Shown here piece by piece: positions 15,779 through 28,765 of a DNA stretch of 33,982 nt. The notes under the pieces are model-generated. The model had not been told where the DNA came from. It worked only from the letters and a program-made list of their open reading frames with translations, and searched no databases. A program made the translations under genes and the position numbers. Numbering within the stretch: position 1 is the first letter of the stretch; every line of letters starts with the position of its first letter. Source of the DNA: DATHSN01 sp035464115 (GTDB lineage: Bacteria > Actinomycetota > Acidimicrobiia > Acidimicrobiales > SKKL01); assembly GCA_035464115.1 (NCBI GenBank), contig DATHSN010000261.1, forward strand, positions 1 through 33,982. Direction: 5' to 3'.

Positions 15779-16639
15779 ATGCGGATCGGCGTGGTGTACC
15801 CCCAGATCGAGCTCGGTGGCGATCCCGAGGCGGTGCGCCGCATCGGTCGGGCCGCCGAGGAGCTCGGCTTCGACCACCTCCTCGCCTACGACCACGTGCT
15901 CGGCGCGGTGCACGCCGACCGGACCCCCGAGCTGGTGGGGCCCTACACCGAGCGCGACCCGTTCCACGACCCGTTCGTGATGTTCGCCCACGTGGCCGCC
16001 ATCACCGAGCGGATCGAGCTGGTCACCGGGGTCATCATCCTGCCGCAGCGCCAGACCGCGCTGGTGGCCCGCCAGGCCGCCGACGTCGATCTGCTGTCGG
16101 GTGGGCGGCTCCGCCTGGGGGTCGGCGTCGGGTGGAACCACGTCGAGTACGAGGCGCTGGGCCAGGACTTCACCACCCGCGGCGCCCGCCAGGAGGAGCA
16201 GATCGGCCTCCTGCGCCGGCTCTGGACCGAGCCCGTCGTCGACGTGGCCGGGCGCTTCGACCGCATCGACCGGGCTGCGCTCGTCCCCCGACCGACCCGG
16301 TCGATCCCCATCTGGCTCGGCGGCTGGGGGCGCGCCCCCCGCGAGCGGGCGGCGCGCCTCGGCGACGGGTTCATCTTCGGCGGGCGACTCGACGTGGTGT
16401 CGTCCGGTTGGGACGAGGTGCGTCGCCTGGCGGCCGAGCACGGGCGAGATCCGGCCGAGCTGGGGGCCGAGTGGATGATCCCCGCGACCAAGGGCCCCGC
16501 CGACGTGGCGGCCAAGATCGAGGCGTGGGCCGCCGCGGGCGGCACCCATGCGTCGGTCATCACCATGGGCGCCGGGCTCGACTCGACCGAGGCCCACCTC
16601 GACCGCATGGCCGCGGTGGCCGAGGCGGTCGGCCGGTGA
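15779..16639 (+). CDS. LLM-class (luciferase-like, probably F420-dependent) oxidoreductase
   Basis: A 286-aa TIM-barrel protein of the bacterial luciferase superfamily. It opens MRIGVVYPQIELGGDPEAV and contains LAYDHVLG, ERIELVTGVIILPQRQTALVARQAADVD, the loop GGRLRLGVGVGWNHVEYEALG and the phosphate-binding SIPIWLGGWG. In actinobacteria this subgroup usually uses reduced F420 rather than FMN. The substrate is not predictable. ATG 15779 has GGAGGG about 8 bases upstream. The gene overlaps the rhomboid gene by four bases (GTGA), so the two are translationally coupled. A strong palindrome sits just before its ribosome binding site. Confidence 0.9.
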   Translation: MRIGVVYPQIELGGDPEAVRRIGRAAEELGFDHLLAYDHVLGAVHADRTPELVGPYTERDPFHDPFVMFAHVAAITERIELVTGVIILPQRQTALVARQAADVDLLSGGRLRLGVGVGWNHVEYEALGQDFTTRGARQEEQIGLLRRLWTEPVVDVAGRFDRIDRAALVPRPTRSIPIWLGGWGRAPRERAARLGDGFIFGGRLDVVSSGWDEVRRLAAEHGRDPAELGAEWMIPATKGPADVAAKIEAWAAAGGTHASVITMGAGLDSTEAHLDRMAAVAEAVGR

Positions 16640-17217
16640 CCCACCCCACCGTGCCCGACCGGCGGTCGAGCCCCATCGCGCTCGCGCTCACGCTCCTCGT
16701 CGGCGCGGTCGCGCTCATGTGGGCGGCCGAGCTGGTCGACCAGCTGCTGCTCGACGAGCGGCTCGACCGCCACGGCATCCGTCCCCGCGAGCTCGGCGGG
16801 CTCGACGGCGTGCTGTGGGCACCCTTCCTGCACTCCGGCCTCGGCCACCTGGTGGCCAACACGGTGCCGTTCCTCGTGCTGGGCGGGCTCATCGCGCTCA
16901 AGGGGGGCGATCGGTTCGTCCAGGTCAGCCTCGGCGTGATGCTCCTCGGGGGTGGCGCGGTGTGGCTGCTCGGCCGGTCGGTCGTCCACATCGGCGCCAG
17001 TGGCGTGGTGTTCGGCTTCCTCGGCTACCTCGTCGGCGCGGCGATCTTCGAGCGGCGCCTCCGCTCAATCGTGCTCGGGGTCACCGCCGTCGTCCTCTAC
17101 GGGGGTCTGGTGTGGGGCCTGGTCCCCACCCCGGGGGTCTCGTGGGAGAGCCACCTGTTCGGCGGCGCCGCCGGGGTGGCGGTCGCCTCCCGGGTGGCCC
17201 GCCCGGAGGCGGCCTGA
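16636..17217 (+). CDS. Rhomboid-family intramembrane serine protease
   Basis: A 193-aa polytopic membrane protein. The rhomboid features are in order: HSGLGHLVANT (conserved His/Asn of an early helix), HIGASGVVFGFLGYLVG with nucleophile Ser122 in GASG, and SHLFGGAAG with His173 as the partner of the Ser-His dyad. About six hydrophobic segments fit the minimal bacterial form. GTG 16636 overlaps the LLM gene stop; a second GTG at 16651 is possible and would remove five residues. Substrates are unknown. The neighbouring oxidoreductase is an unlikely substrate, since it is soluble. Confidence 0.88.
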   Translation: MTHPTVPDRRSSPIALALTLLVGAVALMWAAELVDQLLLDERLDRHGIRPRELGGLDGVLWAPFLHSGLGHLVANTVPFLVLGGLIALKGGDRFVQVSLGVMLLGGGAVWLLGRSVVHIGASGVVFGFLGYLVGAAIFERRLRSIVLGVTAVVLYGGLVWGLVPTPGVSWESHLFGGAAGVAVASRVARPEAA

Positions 17218-17226
17218 CGCTCGGCG

Positions 17227-17853
17227 TCACGACGCCGGTGGCGGCACCTCCACCTCGACCTCGCGGTCGTGGACGTAGCCACCCTGCAGGCCGAGGCGGT
17301 CGCCGCTCCAGAACCGACCGGGGTCGTACCAGTTCGCCGGGCGGTCGCCCGGGAGCAGTCCCATGCGGATGAGGGTCTCCGCCGCCACCTCGGCGCAGTA
17401 GATCGTCTCGAGGCCGGCGTCGCGCCGGACCCGCCCCGACAGCCACCGACGGGCCATCCCGGTGCCGACGGGGAAGCCCCGACCGTCGAGGTCGTCGATC
17501 GCCTCCAGGAGCGCCCTCTCGTGCTCGTCGTCGAGCTCGGGGCGGATCGTGCGGAACCACACCCGGTTCCCCAGGTCGTCGTGCCAGCGCCGCACCGCGG
17601 CCTCGAGCCGGTTCAGCTGGGTGCCGCGGTGATGGCGCCCCGCCCACACGTCGACCAGCTTCGGATCGAGCGCCGCGTGCCAGATCAGCGGCGGCAGGTC
17701 GCCCACCACCACCGCGATGCCGACGTGGTTCACCGGCGCGTTGGTGGCCACCTGGATGGCCCGGTCGGCCACCGTCCCGCCCCGGAACAGCCAGAGGTCC
17801 CCGGTGCGGGTCAGGCGCAGAGCGTCGTCGAGCATCACCGTGGAGCGGGCCAT
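17227..17853 (-). CDS. YiiX/NlpC-P60-like permuted papain-fold cysteine hydrolase
   Basis: A 208-aa protein with the permuted NlpC/P60 pattern: GDLWLFRGGTVADRAIQ, then APVNHVGIAV holding the candidate His43, and late ETIYCAEVAAETLIRMG holding the candidate Cys153. The order His before Cys is that of the YiiX/YaeF-like circularly permuted group. Members cleave amide, ester or peptidoglycan bonds; the substrate here is unknown. No signal peptide is visible, which makes a wall-hydrolase role less likely. ATG 17853 is the first start. The gene converges with the rhomboid gene (9 bases apart) and diverges from the tiny membrane protein (18 bases apart). Confidence 0.75.
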   Translation of the reverse strand: MARSTVMLDDALRLTRTGDLWLFRGGTVADRAIQVATNAPVNHVGIAVVVGDLPPLIWHAALDPKLVDVWAGRHHRGTQLNRLEAAVRRWHDDLGNRVWFRTIRPELDDEHERALLEAIDDLDGRGFPVGTGMARRWLSGRVRRDAGLETIYCAEVAAETLIRMGLLPGDRPANWYDPGRFWSGDRLGLQGGYVHDREVEVEVPPPAS

Positions 17854-17871
17854 CCCGCTACGGTACGGCCC

Positions 17872-18033
17872 GTGCGCGCGTGGAAGTGGATCGGTCTCGG
17901 AGCTGTCGCCGCGGTGGCGGTCACCGGCGTGGTGGTCGTGGCCCGCAGCCGCCGGTCCTACGCCGACGCCGACGACGAGGTCATCGGCCAGCGCCTGCGC
18001 GAGCGCCTCGACGACCTGCGCGCCTCGGCCTGA
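17872..18033 (+). CDS. Tiny single-pass membrane protein, function unknown
   Basis: A 53-aa frame: short basic start (VRAWKW), one hydrophobic helix (IGLGAVAAVAVTGVVVVA), a basic stop-transfer RSRR, and a charged tail with EVIGQRLRERLDDL that looks helical. This N-to-C layout is what real small membrane proteins show. GTG 17872 is preceded at 7 bases by TACGGT, a -10-like box suggesting leaderless expression; no ribosome binding site is seen. It ends 6 bases before the convergent MBL gene. No family recognised. Confidence 0.55.
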   Translation: MRAWKWIGLGAVAAVAVTGVVVVARSRRSYADADDEVIGQRLRERLDDLRASA

Positions 18034-18039
18034 CCGCGG

Positions 18040-19080
18040 TCAGCCCTCGGCGGTGAGCACGTAGGTGGCGCCGACCACGCTGGGCCCGTAGCGCCCGGGC
18101 CGGAAGGCGTCGGCCAGCGCAGCCGCGGCCCGCCAGCCGGTGCAGTGCCCGGGGGCCACGACCCGGGGTCGGATCTCGTCGCGCAGCGCGGCCACCGTGG
18201 GTCCGATGCGATCCTCGACCCCACCTCCGGCGAGGTGGTAGCCGCCGAGCACCACGTCGACGGGATCGTCGGGAAACGCGTCGCGGGCGCACCGGCAGGC
18301 GTTGACCACCCCGGCGTGCGAGCAGGCCGACAGCACGGTGGTGCCCCGGCCGCGGACCCGACCGGCGACCAGGCGCTCGTCGAGGATCAGCGGATCCGGC
18401 TCGACGACGCCACCCCGGATCGTGTGGTGGCCCGGCAGCCCCGTCTCCCACTCGGCGGTGCGCGGGATCTCGCCGCTCGCCCACAGCAGCCCGTCGGCGA
18501 GCGGGTGGGCCTCGCCGTGCAGCGCGATGTCGCCGCCTGCGGCGCGGATCTCGTCGAAGGTGGGCTCGGGCGCCAGCAGGACGAACCCCCGGCCGGGGGC
18601 GCCGGTGCCCCGCTGGTCGGGCCGGTCGGGGTGCAGGTCGATCACCGGGGCCGGACGACCGGCGACGGCCCGGGCGGCGGCGATGGCGGCGACCACCTCC
18701 GGGAGGCCACCGGAGTGATCGAAGTGCCAGTGCGAGAGGAACACGGTGTCGATGTCGGCGAGGCGCACGCCCAGCCGGCCGGCGTTGGCCAGCCAGAGGG
18801 GGCCGTGGGGGCCGACGTCGAACAGGATCGTCCGCTCGACGTCGCCGGCCCGGGCGGTGACCAGCACCGAGAAGCCGTGGCAGGCGTGGCACATGCGGTC
18901 GAACACGACGTGACCGGGGGTGCCGTCGACGTCGACCGGGTCGACCCGGCCGACGTGGCCGACGATCTCGGGGACCTCGGGCACGCCCGGTTCGACGGTG
19001 GAGAGCGAGTCGGTGGCGTTGTCGACCACGACGAGCAGCCGCAGCTCGTCGAGCTCGGCGACGGTGTCGGCAGAGGTCAC
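18040..19080 (-). CDS. MBL-fold metallohydrolase
   Basis: A 346-aa metallo-beta-lactamase-fold protein. The metal motif is HWHFDH (His117, His119, Asp121, His122) in FLSHWHFDHSGG. Other conserved parts are LLVVVDNATDSLS at the N-terminus, HGFSVLV, LFDVGPHGPLWLANA and CSHAGVVNACR. This is the group often annotated as 7,8-dihydropterin-6-methyl-4-(beta-D-ribofuranosyl)aminobenzene-5'-phosphate synthase-like; that name should not be taken as the activity here. GTG 19080 is chosen because GGGAGGAG lies about 7 bases upstream. It follows the Lrp-type gene by 16 bases and may be co-transcribed. A cluster CHACHG (residues 64-69) is unusual and could be an extra metal or redox site. Confidence 0.85.
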   Translation of the reverse strand: MTSADTVAELDELRLLVVVDNATDSLSTVEPGVPEVPEIVGHVGRVDPVDVDGTPGHVVFDRMCHACHGFSVLVTARAGDVERTILFDVGPHGPLWLANAGRLGVRLADIDTVFLSHWHFDHSGGLPEVVAAIAAARAVAGRPAPVIDLHPDRPDQRGTGAPGRGFVLLAPEPTFDEIRAAGGDIALHGEAHPLADGLLWASGEIPRTAEWETGLPGHHTIRGGVVEPDPLILDERLVAGRVRGRGTTVLSACSHAGVVNACRCARDAFPDDPVDVVLGGYHLAGGGVEDRIGPTVAALRDEIRPRVVAPGHCTGWRAAAALADAFRPGRYGPSVVGATYVLTAEG

Positions 19081-19096
19081 GTCGCGGCTCCTCCCC

Positions 19097-19375
19097 TCAG
19101 TCGACGCCGATGTCCCAGCTGGCGTCGAGCTCGCGCTCGCTGTACTGGCGGAAGGCGATGAGCGTGCGGGCCCGGGTGATGCCCTCGTGGGTGGCGATCG
19201 ACCGGGTGACCACGTCGGCGAGGTCCTCGTGGTTCGGGACCCGCACCACGACGACGATGTCCTCGTCGCCCGCCACCGAGTACACCTCGCGGACCTCGGG
19301 GATCTCGGCGAGCTCCTCGGCGAGATCGGCGATGCGGTCGAAGCGGGCCGAGATGAGCACGAATGCGCTGACCAT
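19097..19375 (-). CDS. Stand-alone Lrp/AsnC ligand-binding (RAM) domain protein
   Basis: 92 aa, consisting only of the alpha/beta effector domain of Lrp/AsnC regulators: AFVLISARFDRIADLAEELAE, EVREVYSVAGDEDIVVVVRV, and ITRARTLIAFRQYSE. There is no helix-turn-helix, so it cannot bind DNA like full-length Lrp. Such single-domain forms are known and are thought to sense amino acids or to modulate full-length Lrp proteins. ATG 19375 is 9 bases past the stop of the GGDEF-EAL gene on the same strand, and the MBL gene follows by 16 bases. All three may form one transcript. Confidence 0.87.
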   Translation of the reverse strand: MVSAFVLISARFDRIADLAEELAEIPEVREVYSVAGDEDIVVVVRVPNHEDLADVVTRSIATHEGITRARTLIAFRQYSERELDASWDIGVD

Positions 19376-19384
19376 GGCCGGACC

Positions 19385-21553
19385 CTACTCCCGGTGCCGA
19401 CACACCCAGTCGACGACCTCGTGGGCGGCGAGGGGCTCACCCCAGCGCCGCCCCTGGCCGAACCCACAGCCCAGATCGGCCAGCGCCTCGGCCTGCTCGA
19501 CGGTCTCGACGCCCTCGGCCACGGTGGCCACCCCGAGGGCGTGGGCGGCCGACACGAGGGCGCCGACGACCGCAGGCGCCGCCAGACCCGGCCCCGCTGC
19601 ACCCGAGACGAGCGACGGATCGATCTTCACCACATCAGCCCGGAGCTCGGCGAGGTCGACGAGCGACGAGCCCCCCACGCCGTAGTCGTCGATCGCGACG
19701 TGCACTCCCATCTCGGCGAGGCGCCGGAGCTGGGGGACGACCCGGCGTCGATCGGCGACGATCGACGCCTCGGTCATCTCGACCCACAGCGCAGGTCCAC
19801 CATCGGGCCGCCACGAGCGCGCCACCAGCTCGAGCAGGTCGGTGTCGATCACCTCGGCCGCCGACAGGTTGAGCGCCAGGTGGTCCGGCACACCGTCGTG
19901 GCCCGTCTGCCAGCCGGCCAGGTGCTCGAGAGCGGTGCGCACGACGACGTCGCCGACGCGGGGCATGAGCCCGCCGTCGGCGGCGGCGCCGAGGAACTCG
20001 AGCGGGTGCAGCACGCCCCGGGTCGGGTGGTCCCAGCGCAGGAGCGCCTCGACGCCCACCACCGTCGTCGACAGGCCGACGACGGGGAGGTAGGCGAGCC
20101 GCAGCGCGCCGGTGCCGAGGACGCCGGCGAGCTCGGCACCGAGCTCGAGTCGAGCGTGTCGCTCGGTGAGGGCACCGGGGTCGAGCAGCTCGACGTTGCC
20201 CGGACCCGCCTGCTTGGCCCGGTACATGGCGGTGTCGGCCCCCGACAGCAGGTCGGCGGCCACCCCCTGGCCCGGGGCGCTCAGCGCACCGCCGACGCTC
20301 ACCGTGAGGGCCAGGCGGGGCCCGACGTCGACCGGCTGGTGGCCGACGACCTCGGAGATGCGGTGGGCGAGGGCCAGGAGGGCTGCGTCGTCGTCGATGT
20401 CCTCGCAGAGGACGCCGAACTCGTCGCCACCGAGCCGGGCGACGGTGTCGGAGGGACGCACGACGCCGGCCAGGCGGTCGGCGACCGCGACGAGCAGGTC
20501 GTCGCCGACACGGTGGCCCCACGTGTCGTTCACCGCCTTGAAGTGGTCGACGTCGCAGTAGAGCACCCCCACCCGGTGCCGGCTGCGCTCGATCCGGCGC
20601 AGGGCCAGCCGCAGCCGGTCGGCGAACAAGATGCGGTTGGGGAGGCGGGTGAGCGGGTCGGTGAGCGCCTGGCGCTCGACGTCGGTGCGGTGCCGGGCGG
20701 CGACGATGGCGGCCGACACCGCGTTGGCGGCGCTCCGCAGCACGTCGGAGTCGATGCCGTCGAAGTGGCCGGCATCGGGGCTGCAGACCGTGACCACCCC
20801 GACCGCGCCGTCGGGTCCGACCAGAGGGGCGGCGGCGACGCTGCGCACCCCGGCGGCGAGCGGTGGCTCTCCGGCGGCCGTGAACCGCTCGTCGGCGCCG
20901 TCGGCGATGACCAGGGCGGCACCGACCTCGGCGTCGAGCACCCGGGCGACGGTGCCGCCCGCGGGCTGCCACGATCGGTCGACGTCAGCGGCGCACCCGG
21001 CTCCTCCGCGCAGCACCAGGCGGCGTTCCCCGTCGGACAGCCAGAACTGCACCAGCTCCACGCCGAACAGCTCGCAGCACAGCGACCCAGCCGCCGACAA
21101 GAGCTCGTTCACCGTGCGCCGGCCCGACAGCACCCAGTGCCCGAACCGGGCGATCGCCGCGTGCTGGTCGGCGCGGCGTGAGGCCATCCGCTCGGCGGCA
21201 CGGCGCCGGGACACGTCGAGCGACACCCCGACGATGCCGACCGCGGCGCCGCTGTCGTCGATGAGCGGGGTGTCGGTGACGACGACGGTGACCACGCTGC
21301 CGTCGCGGCGGTAGACGTCGAGCTCGCCCGACCAGCGCTCGCCCTCGCGCACCTCGTCGAGCACGTCGTCGTAGTGCGGCGCCCGCCCCGGCACCGGCCG
21401 CACCACCTCGGCGATGGGGCGACCCATCACCTCGGCGGCCGGCCAGCCATAGAGACGCTCGGCCTCCCCGTTCCAGACGCGCACCCGGCCGTCGAGATCG
21501 GTGATGATCACCGCCTCGCCGAGGGCGTGGAGCAAGTCGTCGTCGAAGTCCAT
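19385..21553 (-). CDS. PAS-GAF-GGDEF-EAL cyclic-di-GMP signalling protein
   Basis: A 722-aa bifunctional candidate for making and degrading c-di-GMP. Order: PAS (about 1-125; ITDLDGRVRVWNGEAERLYGW), GAF-like (about 150-300), GGDEF (about 315-470) and EAL (about 475-720). The active motif GGDEF is intact at 375-379, and RPSD ends five residues before it, the exact inhibitory I-site spacing. The EAL motif is intact at 502-504, with NLSA, EMTE, DDYG, VKID and AEGVET in order, so phosphodiesterase activity is plausible. The loop normally DDFGTGYSSL reads DDYGVGGSSL. No transmembrane segment is seen, so it should sense in the cytoplasm. ATG 21553 starts the PAS domain. GGAGG lies only 2 bases before it, so the start could instead be a nearby upstream GTG. 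Confidence 0.9.
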   Translation of the reverse strand: MDFDDDLLHALGEAVIITDLDGRVRVWNGEAERLYGWPAAEVMGRPIAEVVRPVPGRAPHYDDVLDEVREGERWSGELDVYRRDGSVVTVVVTDTPLIDDSGAAVGIVGVSLDVSRRRAAERMASRRADQHAAIARFGHWVLSGRRTVNELLSAAGSLCCELFGVELVQFWLSDGERRLVLRGGAGCAADVDRSWQPAGGTVARVLDAEVGAALVIADGADERFTAAGEPPLAAGVRSVAAAPLVGPDGAVGVVTVCSPDAGHFDGIDSDVLRSAANAVSAAIVAARHRTDVERQALTDPLTRLPNRILFADRLRLALRRIERSRHRVGVLYCDVDHFKAVNDTWGHRVGDDLLVAVADRLAGVVRPSDTVARLGGDEFGVLCEDIDDDAALLALAHRISEVVGHQPVDVGPRLALTVSVGGALSAPGQGVAADLLSGADTAMYRAKQAGPGNVELLDPGALTERHARLELGAELAGVLGTGALRLAYLPVVGLSTTVVGVEALLRWDHPTRGVLHPLEFLGAAADGGLMPRVGDVVVRTALEHLAGWQTGHDGVPDHLALNLSAAEVIDTDLLELVARSWRPDGGPALWVEMTEASIVADRRRVVPQLRRLAEMGVHVAIDDYGVGGSSLVDLAELRADVVKIDPSLVSGAAGPGLAAPAVVGALVSAAHALGVATVAEGVETVEQAEALADLGCGFGQGRRWGEPLAAHEVVDWVCRHRE

Positions 21554-21679
21554 GGCCTCCAACCGGGCCACTCGGCGCGCGCCCGGACCCACGCAACGTA
21601 CCGCGCCCGGCGGCGGGGCGCGGCGACGGGAACACACCGATCCGGTCCGGGGTTCACGTGGCCGACGAGAGGAGACGAC

Positions 21680-21975
21680 ATGACGGTGACCGCGAGCTGG
21701 AACGGCGAGGTGATCGCCGAGAGCGACGACACGGTGGTGGTCGAGGGCAACCACTACTTCCCCCGCGCGTCGGTGCGGTCCGACGCGCTCCGCCCGATCG
21801 ACCGCACCAGCGTGTGCCCGTGGAAGGGCACGGCCACCTACTTCGACGTGGTGGCGGGCGGCGCCGAGAACCCCGGCGCGGCGTGGACGTACGCCACCCC
21901 CAAGGAGGCGGCCGCCGAGATCGCCGAGCGGGTGGCGTTCTGGCGGGGGGTCGAGGTGCGCGACAGCCGGTCGCG

Positions 21976-21979
<4 letters not shown>
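21680..21979 (+). CDS. DUF427-family protein
   Basis: A 99-aa protein containing most of the DUF427 fold, recognised by ASWNGEVIAESDDTVVVEGNHYFP and SVCPWKGTATYFDV. The function of DUF427 is not established to my knowledge. AGGAG lies about 7 bases before ATG 21680. It is transcribed divergently from the GGDEF-EAL gene across 126 bases in which I see no clear operator, and its stop overlaps the convergent histidine kinase gene by 4 bases. Length and start fit the family. Confidence 0.9.
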
Positions 21980-26557
<4,578 letters not shown>

Positions 26558-26640
26558 CGTTCGTGTCACCTCCGCACGCGTCGATCGCGGCCGCACGCTA
26601 CCAACCGCCGCACCGCCCACGCCGCTCGGAAGCGCGACGG

Positions 26641-27003
26641 TCACCCCGCGCGGTCGTCGACCGGGTCCCCCCACAGGGCGGACCAGCCCCCGCCGAAGGT
26701 GGACGAGGTCTGGCCGCCGAACCAGGCGGTGGCCACCGTGGCCACGCCGACGGCGACGCTGCTGACGATCGCGGCGGTGTCGTCGTAGCCGAGCACCAGC
26801 GGGGCGACCACCATCCAGACGCCCGCGGGCACGACCCACCAGCGCAGCGGCCGCACGACCTCCCACAGCGCGATGAACGAGATGCTGAAGATCAGCGGCC
26901 CGACCAGCCGGTCGTTGACCGCGGCTGGATCTCCGTAGCCGAGCACCGCGGGGGCCACGTAGAGCCACAGGCCGAGGGCGATGCCGACCCACCGGGCGAT
27001 CAC
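26641..27003 (-). CDS. SPW-repeat membrane protein
   Basis: A 120-aa membrane protein with two copies of a two-helix repeat: WVGIALGLWLYVAPAVLGY and WWVVPAGVWMVVAPLVLGY, each ending VLGYxD and followed by another hydrophobic helix. This is the SPW repeat pattern; the function is unknown. GTG 27003 overlaps the VKOR-like gene stop by four bases (GTGA), giving a coupled operon SDR-VKOR-SPW. The last 20 or so residues are hydrophilic. Confidence 0.82.
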   Translation of the reverse strand: MIARWVGIALGLWLYVAPAVLGYGDPAAVNDRLVGPLIFSISFIALWEVVRPLRWWVVPAGVWMVVAPLVLGYDDTAAIVSSVAVGVATVATAWFGGQTSSTFGGGWSALWGDPVDDRAG

Positions 27004-27620
27004 GCCGCCACCTCCTCGGGCACCGGGTCGGGCCGGCCCCAGAAGGCGCCCCACACGGACCGGTCGGCCTGTCGCTCGCGCCGGAGGTACTGGAGGCTGG
27101 CCAGCACCTCGTCGACCGCCGGCCCGATCATCGCCAGGGAGATGGCGGCCGACACCAGGCACAGGGTGCAGAAGTTGTCGTAGAGCACCGGCTGCATCAC
27201 GATCAGCGTGATGCTGATGACCCCGAACGGACCGACGAACACGCCGAAGATCAGCACGATCCACGGCATGGTCCGCCACCGCTTGGTGCCACCGATGGCG
27301 CCCGTGACGGCATCGGCCAGGTAGCCGAACATCCCGAGCGCCGCATCGCCCACCGGGAACCGCTCGAAGAAGCGGGAGAAGCCCGACTCGCGCACGATCT
27401 CCTTGGTCCCGTCCCCGAAGAACGGCTCCCAGACCGTGTCGGTCATCTCCTGTTGGTAGAGGGCCAACCAGCCGGCGACGACCGTGCCGATGAGGGCGAG
27501 CACGATGATGGGCAGGCGCTGGCTCCAGGCCGCGGGGTTGTTGTCCCAGCCGTGGGGCTGCTCCTGGTCGGGGTCGTGGTCCGAGGCCGCGAGGGGGGCC
27601 CGGGCGTCCGCCGCGCTCAC
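27000..27620 (-). CDS. Vitamin K epoxide reductase (VKOR)-family membrane protein
   Basis: A 206-aa protein with an N-terminal hydrophilic stretch, then TM segments around 37-55, 119-146 and 152-170. The VKOR redox pair is Cys151-Cys154 in DNFCTLCLVSA at the membrane edge. VKOR homologues make protein disulfides by passing electrons to quinone. The loop between the first helices (WEPFFGDG through GFSRFFERF) holds no cysteine, while classical VKORs carry a shuttle pair there. This subgroup may therefore act differently. It overlaps the SDR gene by four bases (ATGA) and the SPW gene by four, so it is the middle gene of a three-gene operon. ATG 27620 is the natural start. Confidence 0.82.
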   Translation of the reverse strand: MSAADARAPLAASDHDPDQEQPHGWDNNPAAWSQRLPIIVLALIGTVVAGWLALYQQEMTDTVWEPFFGDGTKEIVRESGFSRFFERFPVGDAALGMFGYLADAVTGAIGGTKRWRTMPWIVLIFGVFVGPFGVISITLIVMQPVLYDNFCTLCLVSAAISLAMIGPAVDEVLASLQYLRRERQADRSVWGAFWGRPDPVPEEVAA

Positions 27621-28690
27621 CGGCTCGACCCCGCCACGTGGCGGCGCCGACCACGCCGAACGACCACCTCGCGCCCGCGCGCCGCCATGGCGCGGACGAG
27701 GTTGGCCGCCGTGCCCGGCAGGCCCCGGACGAACTCACCGTTGGCGACCCCACCGGTCAGCTCGTCGAACCGGCCCCGGGCTCCGTGGTCGCGCTCGTCG
27801 TCGACGGGGGCGAACAGGTTCCCCGGCTGGTTCTCGGCGGGCGCGAAGCTGGCTTGCTGGTCGTGGATGGAGGTGCGGGCCGCGAAGTGCTCGACGACGC
27901 CGGGCAGCACCATGGCCGCCCGGATGAGCAGCCAGTTCCAGGATCCGACGGTGCGCGACCGCTCACCGGTGGCGGCCACGGTCACGATCACGTCGGCGGC
28001 CACCTCGGGTTGGTAGATGGGCGGCACGGGCTGGGGATGCCGGTCGAGCTCGCTGCGGCACCACCCGAACTGCGGCGTGTTCAGCCCCGGCAGGTGCACC
28101 ATGCTCACCTCGACGGCGCTGCCCTCGGCGATCAGCTCCTCGCGCACCGCCTGCGTGTAGCCCCGGGCGGCGAACTTGGCGCCGCAGTAGGCGGACTGCA
28201 GCGGGATGGCGACGAAGGCGAGCGCCGACCCGACGTTCACCACCCGGCCGCGGTCACGGGGACGCATCCGGCGCAGGGCTGCCATCGTCCCGTGGACCGT
28301 GCCGAGGTAGGTGACCTCCGTGGCCCGCCGGATCTCCTCGGCGCTCACGTCCCACGACCGGGCGAAGACCGTGGTCATGGCGTTGTTGACCCACACGTCG
28401 ATCGGTCCGAGCTCGGACTCCACCCGCTCGGCCGCGGCCTCGACCGCGTCGGCGTCGGCCACGTCGACGGGCACCACCAGCGGGGTGCCGCCGCGGGCGC
28501 GCACGTCGGCGGCCGCTCCCTCCAACCCGGCGCGGCCCCGGGCCAGCAGCGCCACCGCCACCCCTGGCCCGGCGAAGGCGACGGCGGTGGCCCGCCCCAC
28601 CCCCGCCGACGCGCCGGTGACCACGACCACGCGGTCGGGGCGGGCCGAGGTCGGGTCGGCGGGGGCGGGCGCGACGGTGGGAGCGCTCAT
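27617..28690 (-). CDS. Short-chain dehydrogenase/reductase (SDR)
   Basis: A 357-aa NAD(P)-dependent oxidoreductase. The cofactor motif TGASAGVGRA is at 25-34, the NNA motif reads NNAM instead of NNAG, and the catalytic Ser...Tyr168-x3-Lys172 lies in VGSALAFV...SAYCGAK. The first 250 or so residues are classical SDR. The roughly 100-residue C-terminal extension (from about WLLIRAAMVLPG onward) is longer than usual and ends in a very basic tail RRGRRRH. It is the first gene of the SDR-VKOR-SPW operon. The substrate is unknown. ATG 28690 is chosen; no clear ribosome binding site is seen, only a weak TAACGG -10-like box 6 bases upstream. Confidence 0.88.
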   Translation of the reverse strand: MSAPTVAPAPADPTSARPDRVVVVTGASAGVGRATAVAFAGPGVAVALLARGRAGLEGAAADVRARGGTPLVVPVDVADADAVEAAAERVESELGPIDVWVNNAMTTVFARSWDVSAEEIRRATEVTYLGTVHGTMAALRRMRPRDRGRVVNVGSALAFVAIPLQSAYCGAKFAARGYTQAVREELIAEGSAVEVSMVHLPGLNTPQFGWCRSELDRHPQPVPPIYQPEVAADVIVTVAATGERSRTVGSWNWLLIRAAMVLPGVVEHFAARTSIHDQQASFAPAENQPGNLFAPVDDERDHGARGRFDELTGGVANGEFVRGLPGTAANLVRAMAARGREVVVRRGRRRHVAGSSR

Positions 28691-28765
28691 GAGGCGCCGT
28701 TACCCCCGTCGGCCACCGCCCACACGGACCGGTTGGGGAACGGCGCCGACGGGTACGGGCGTCAC

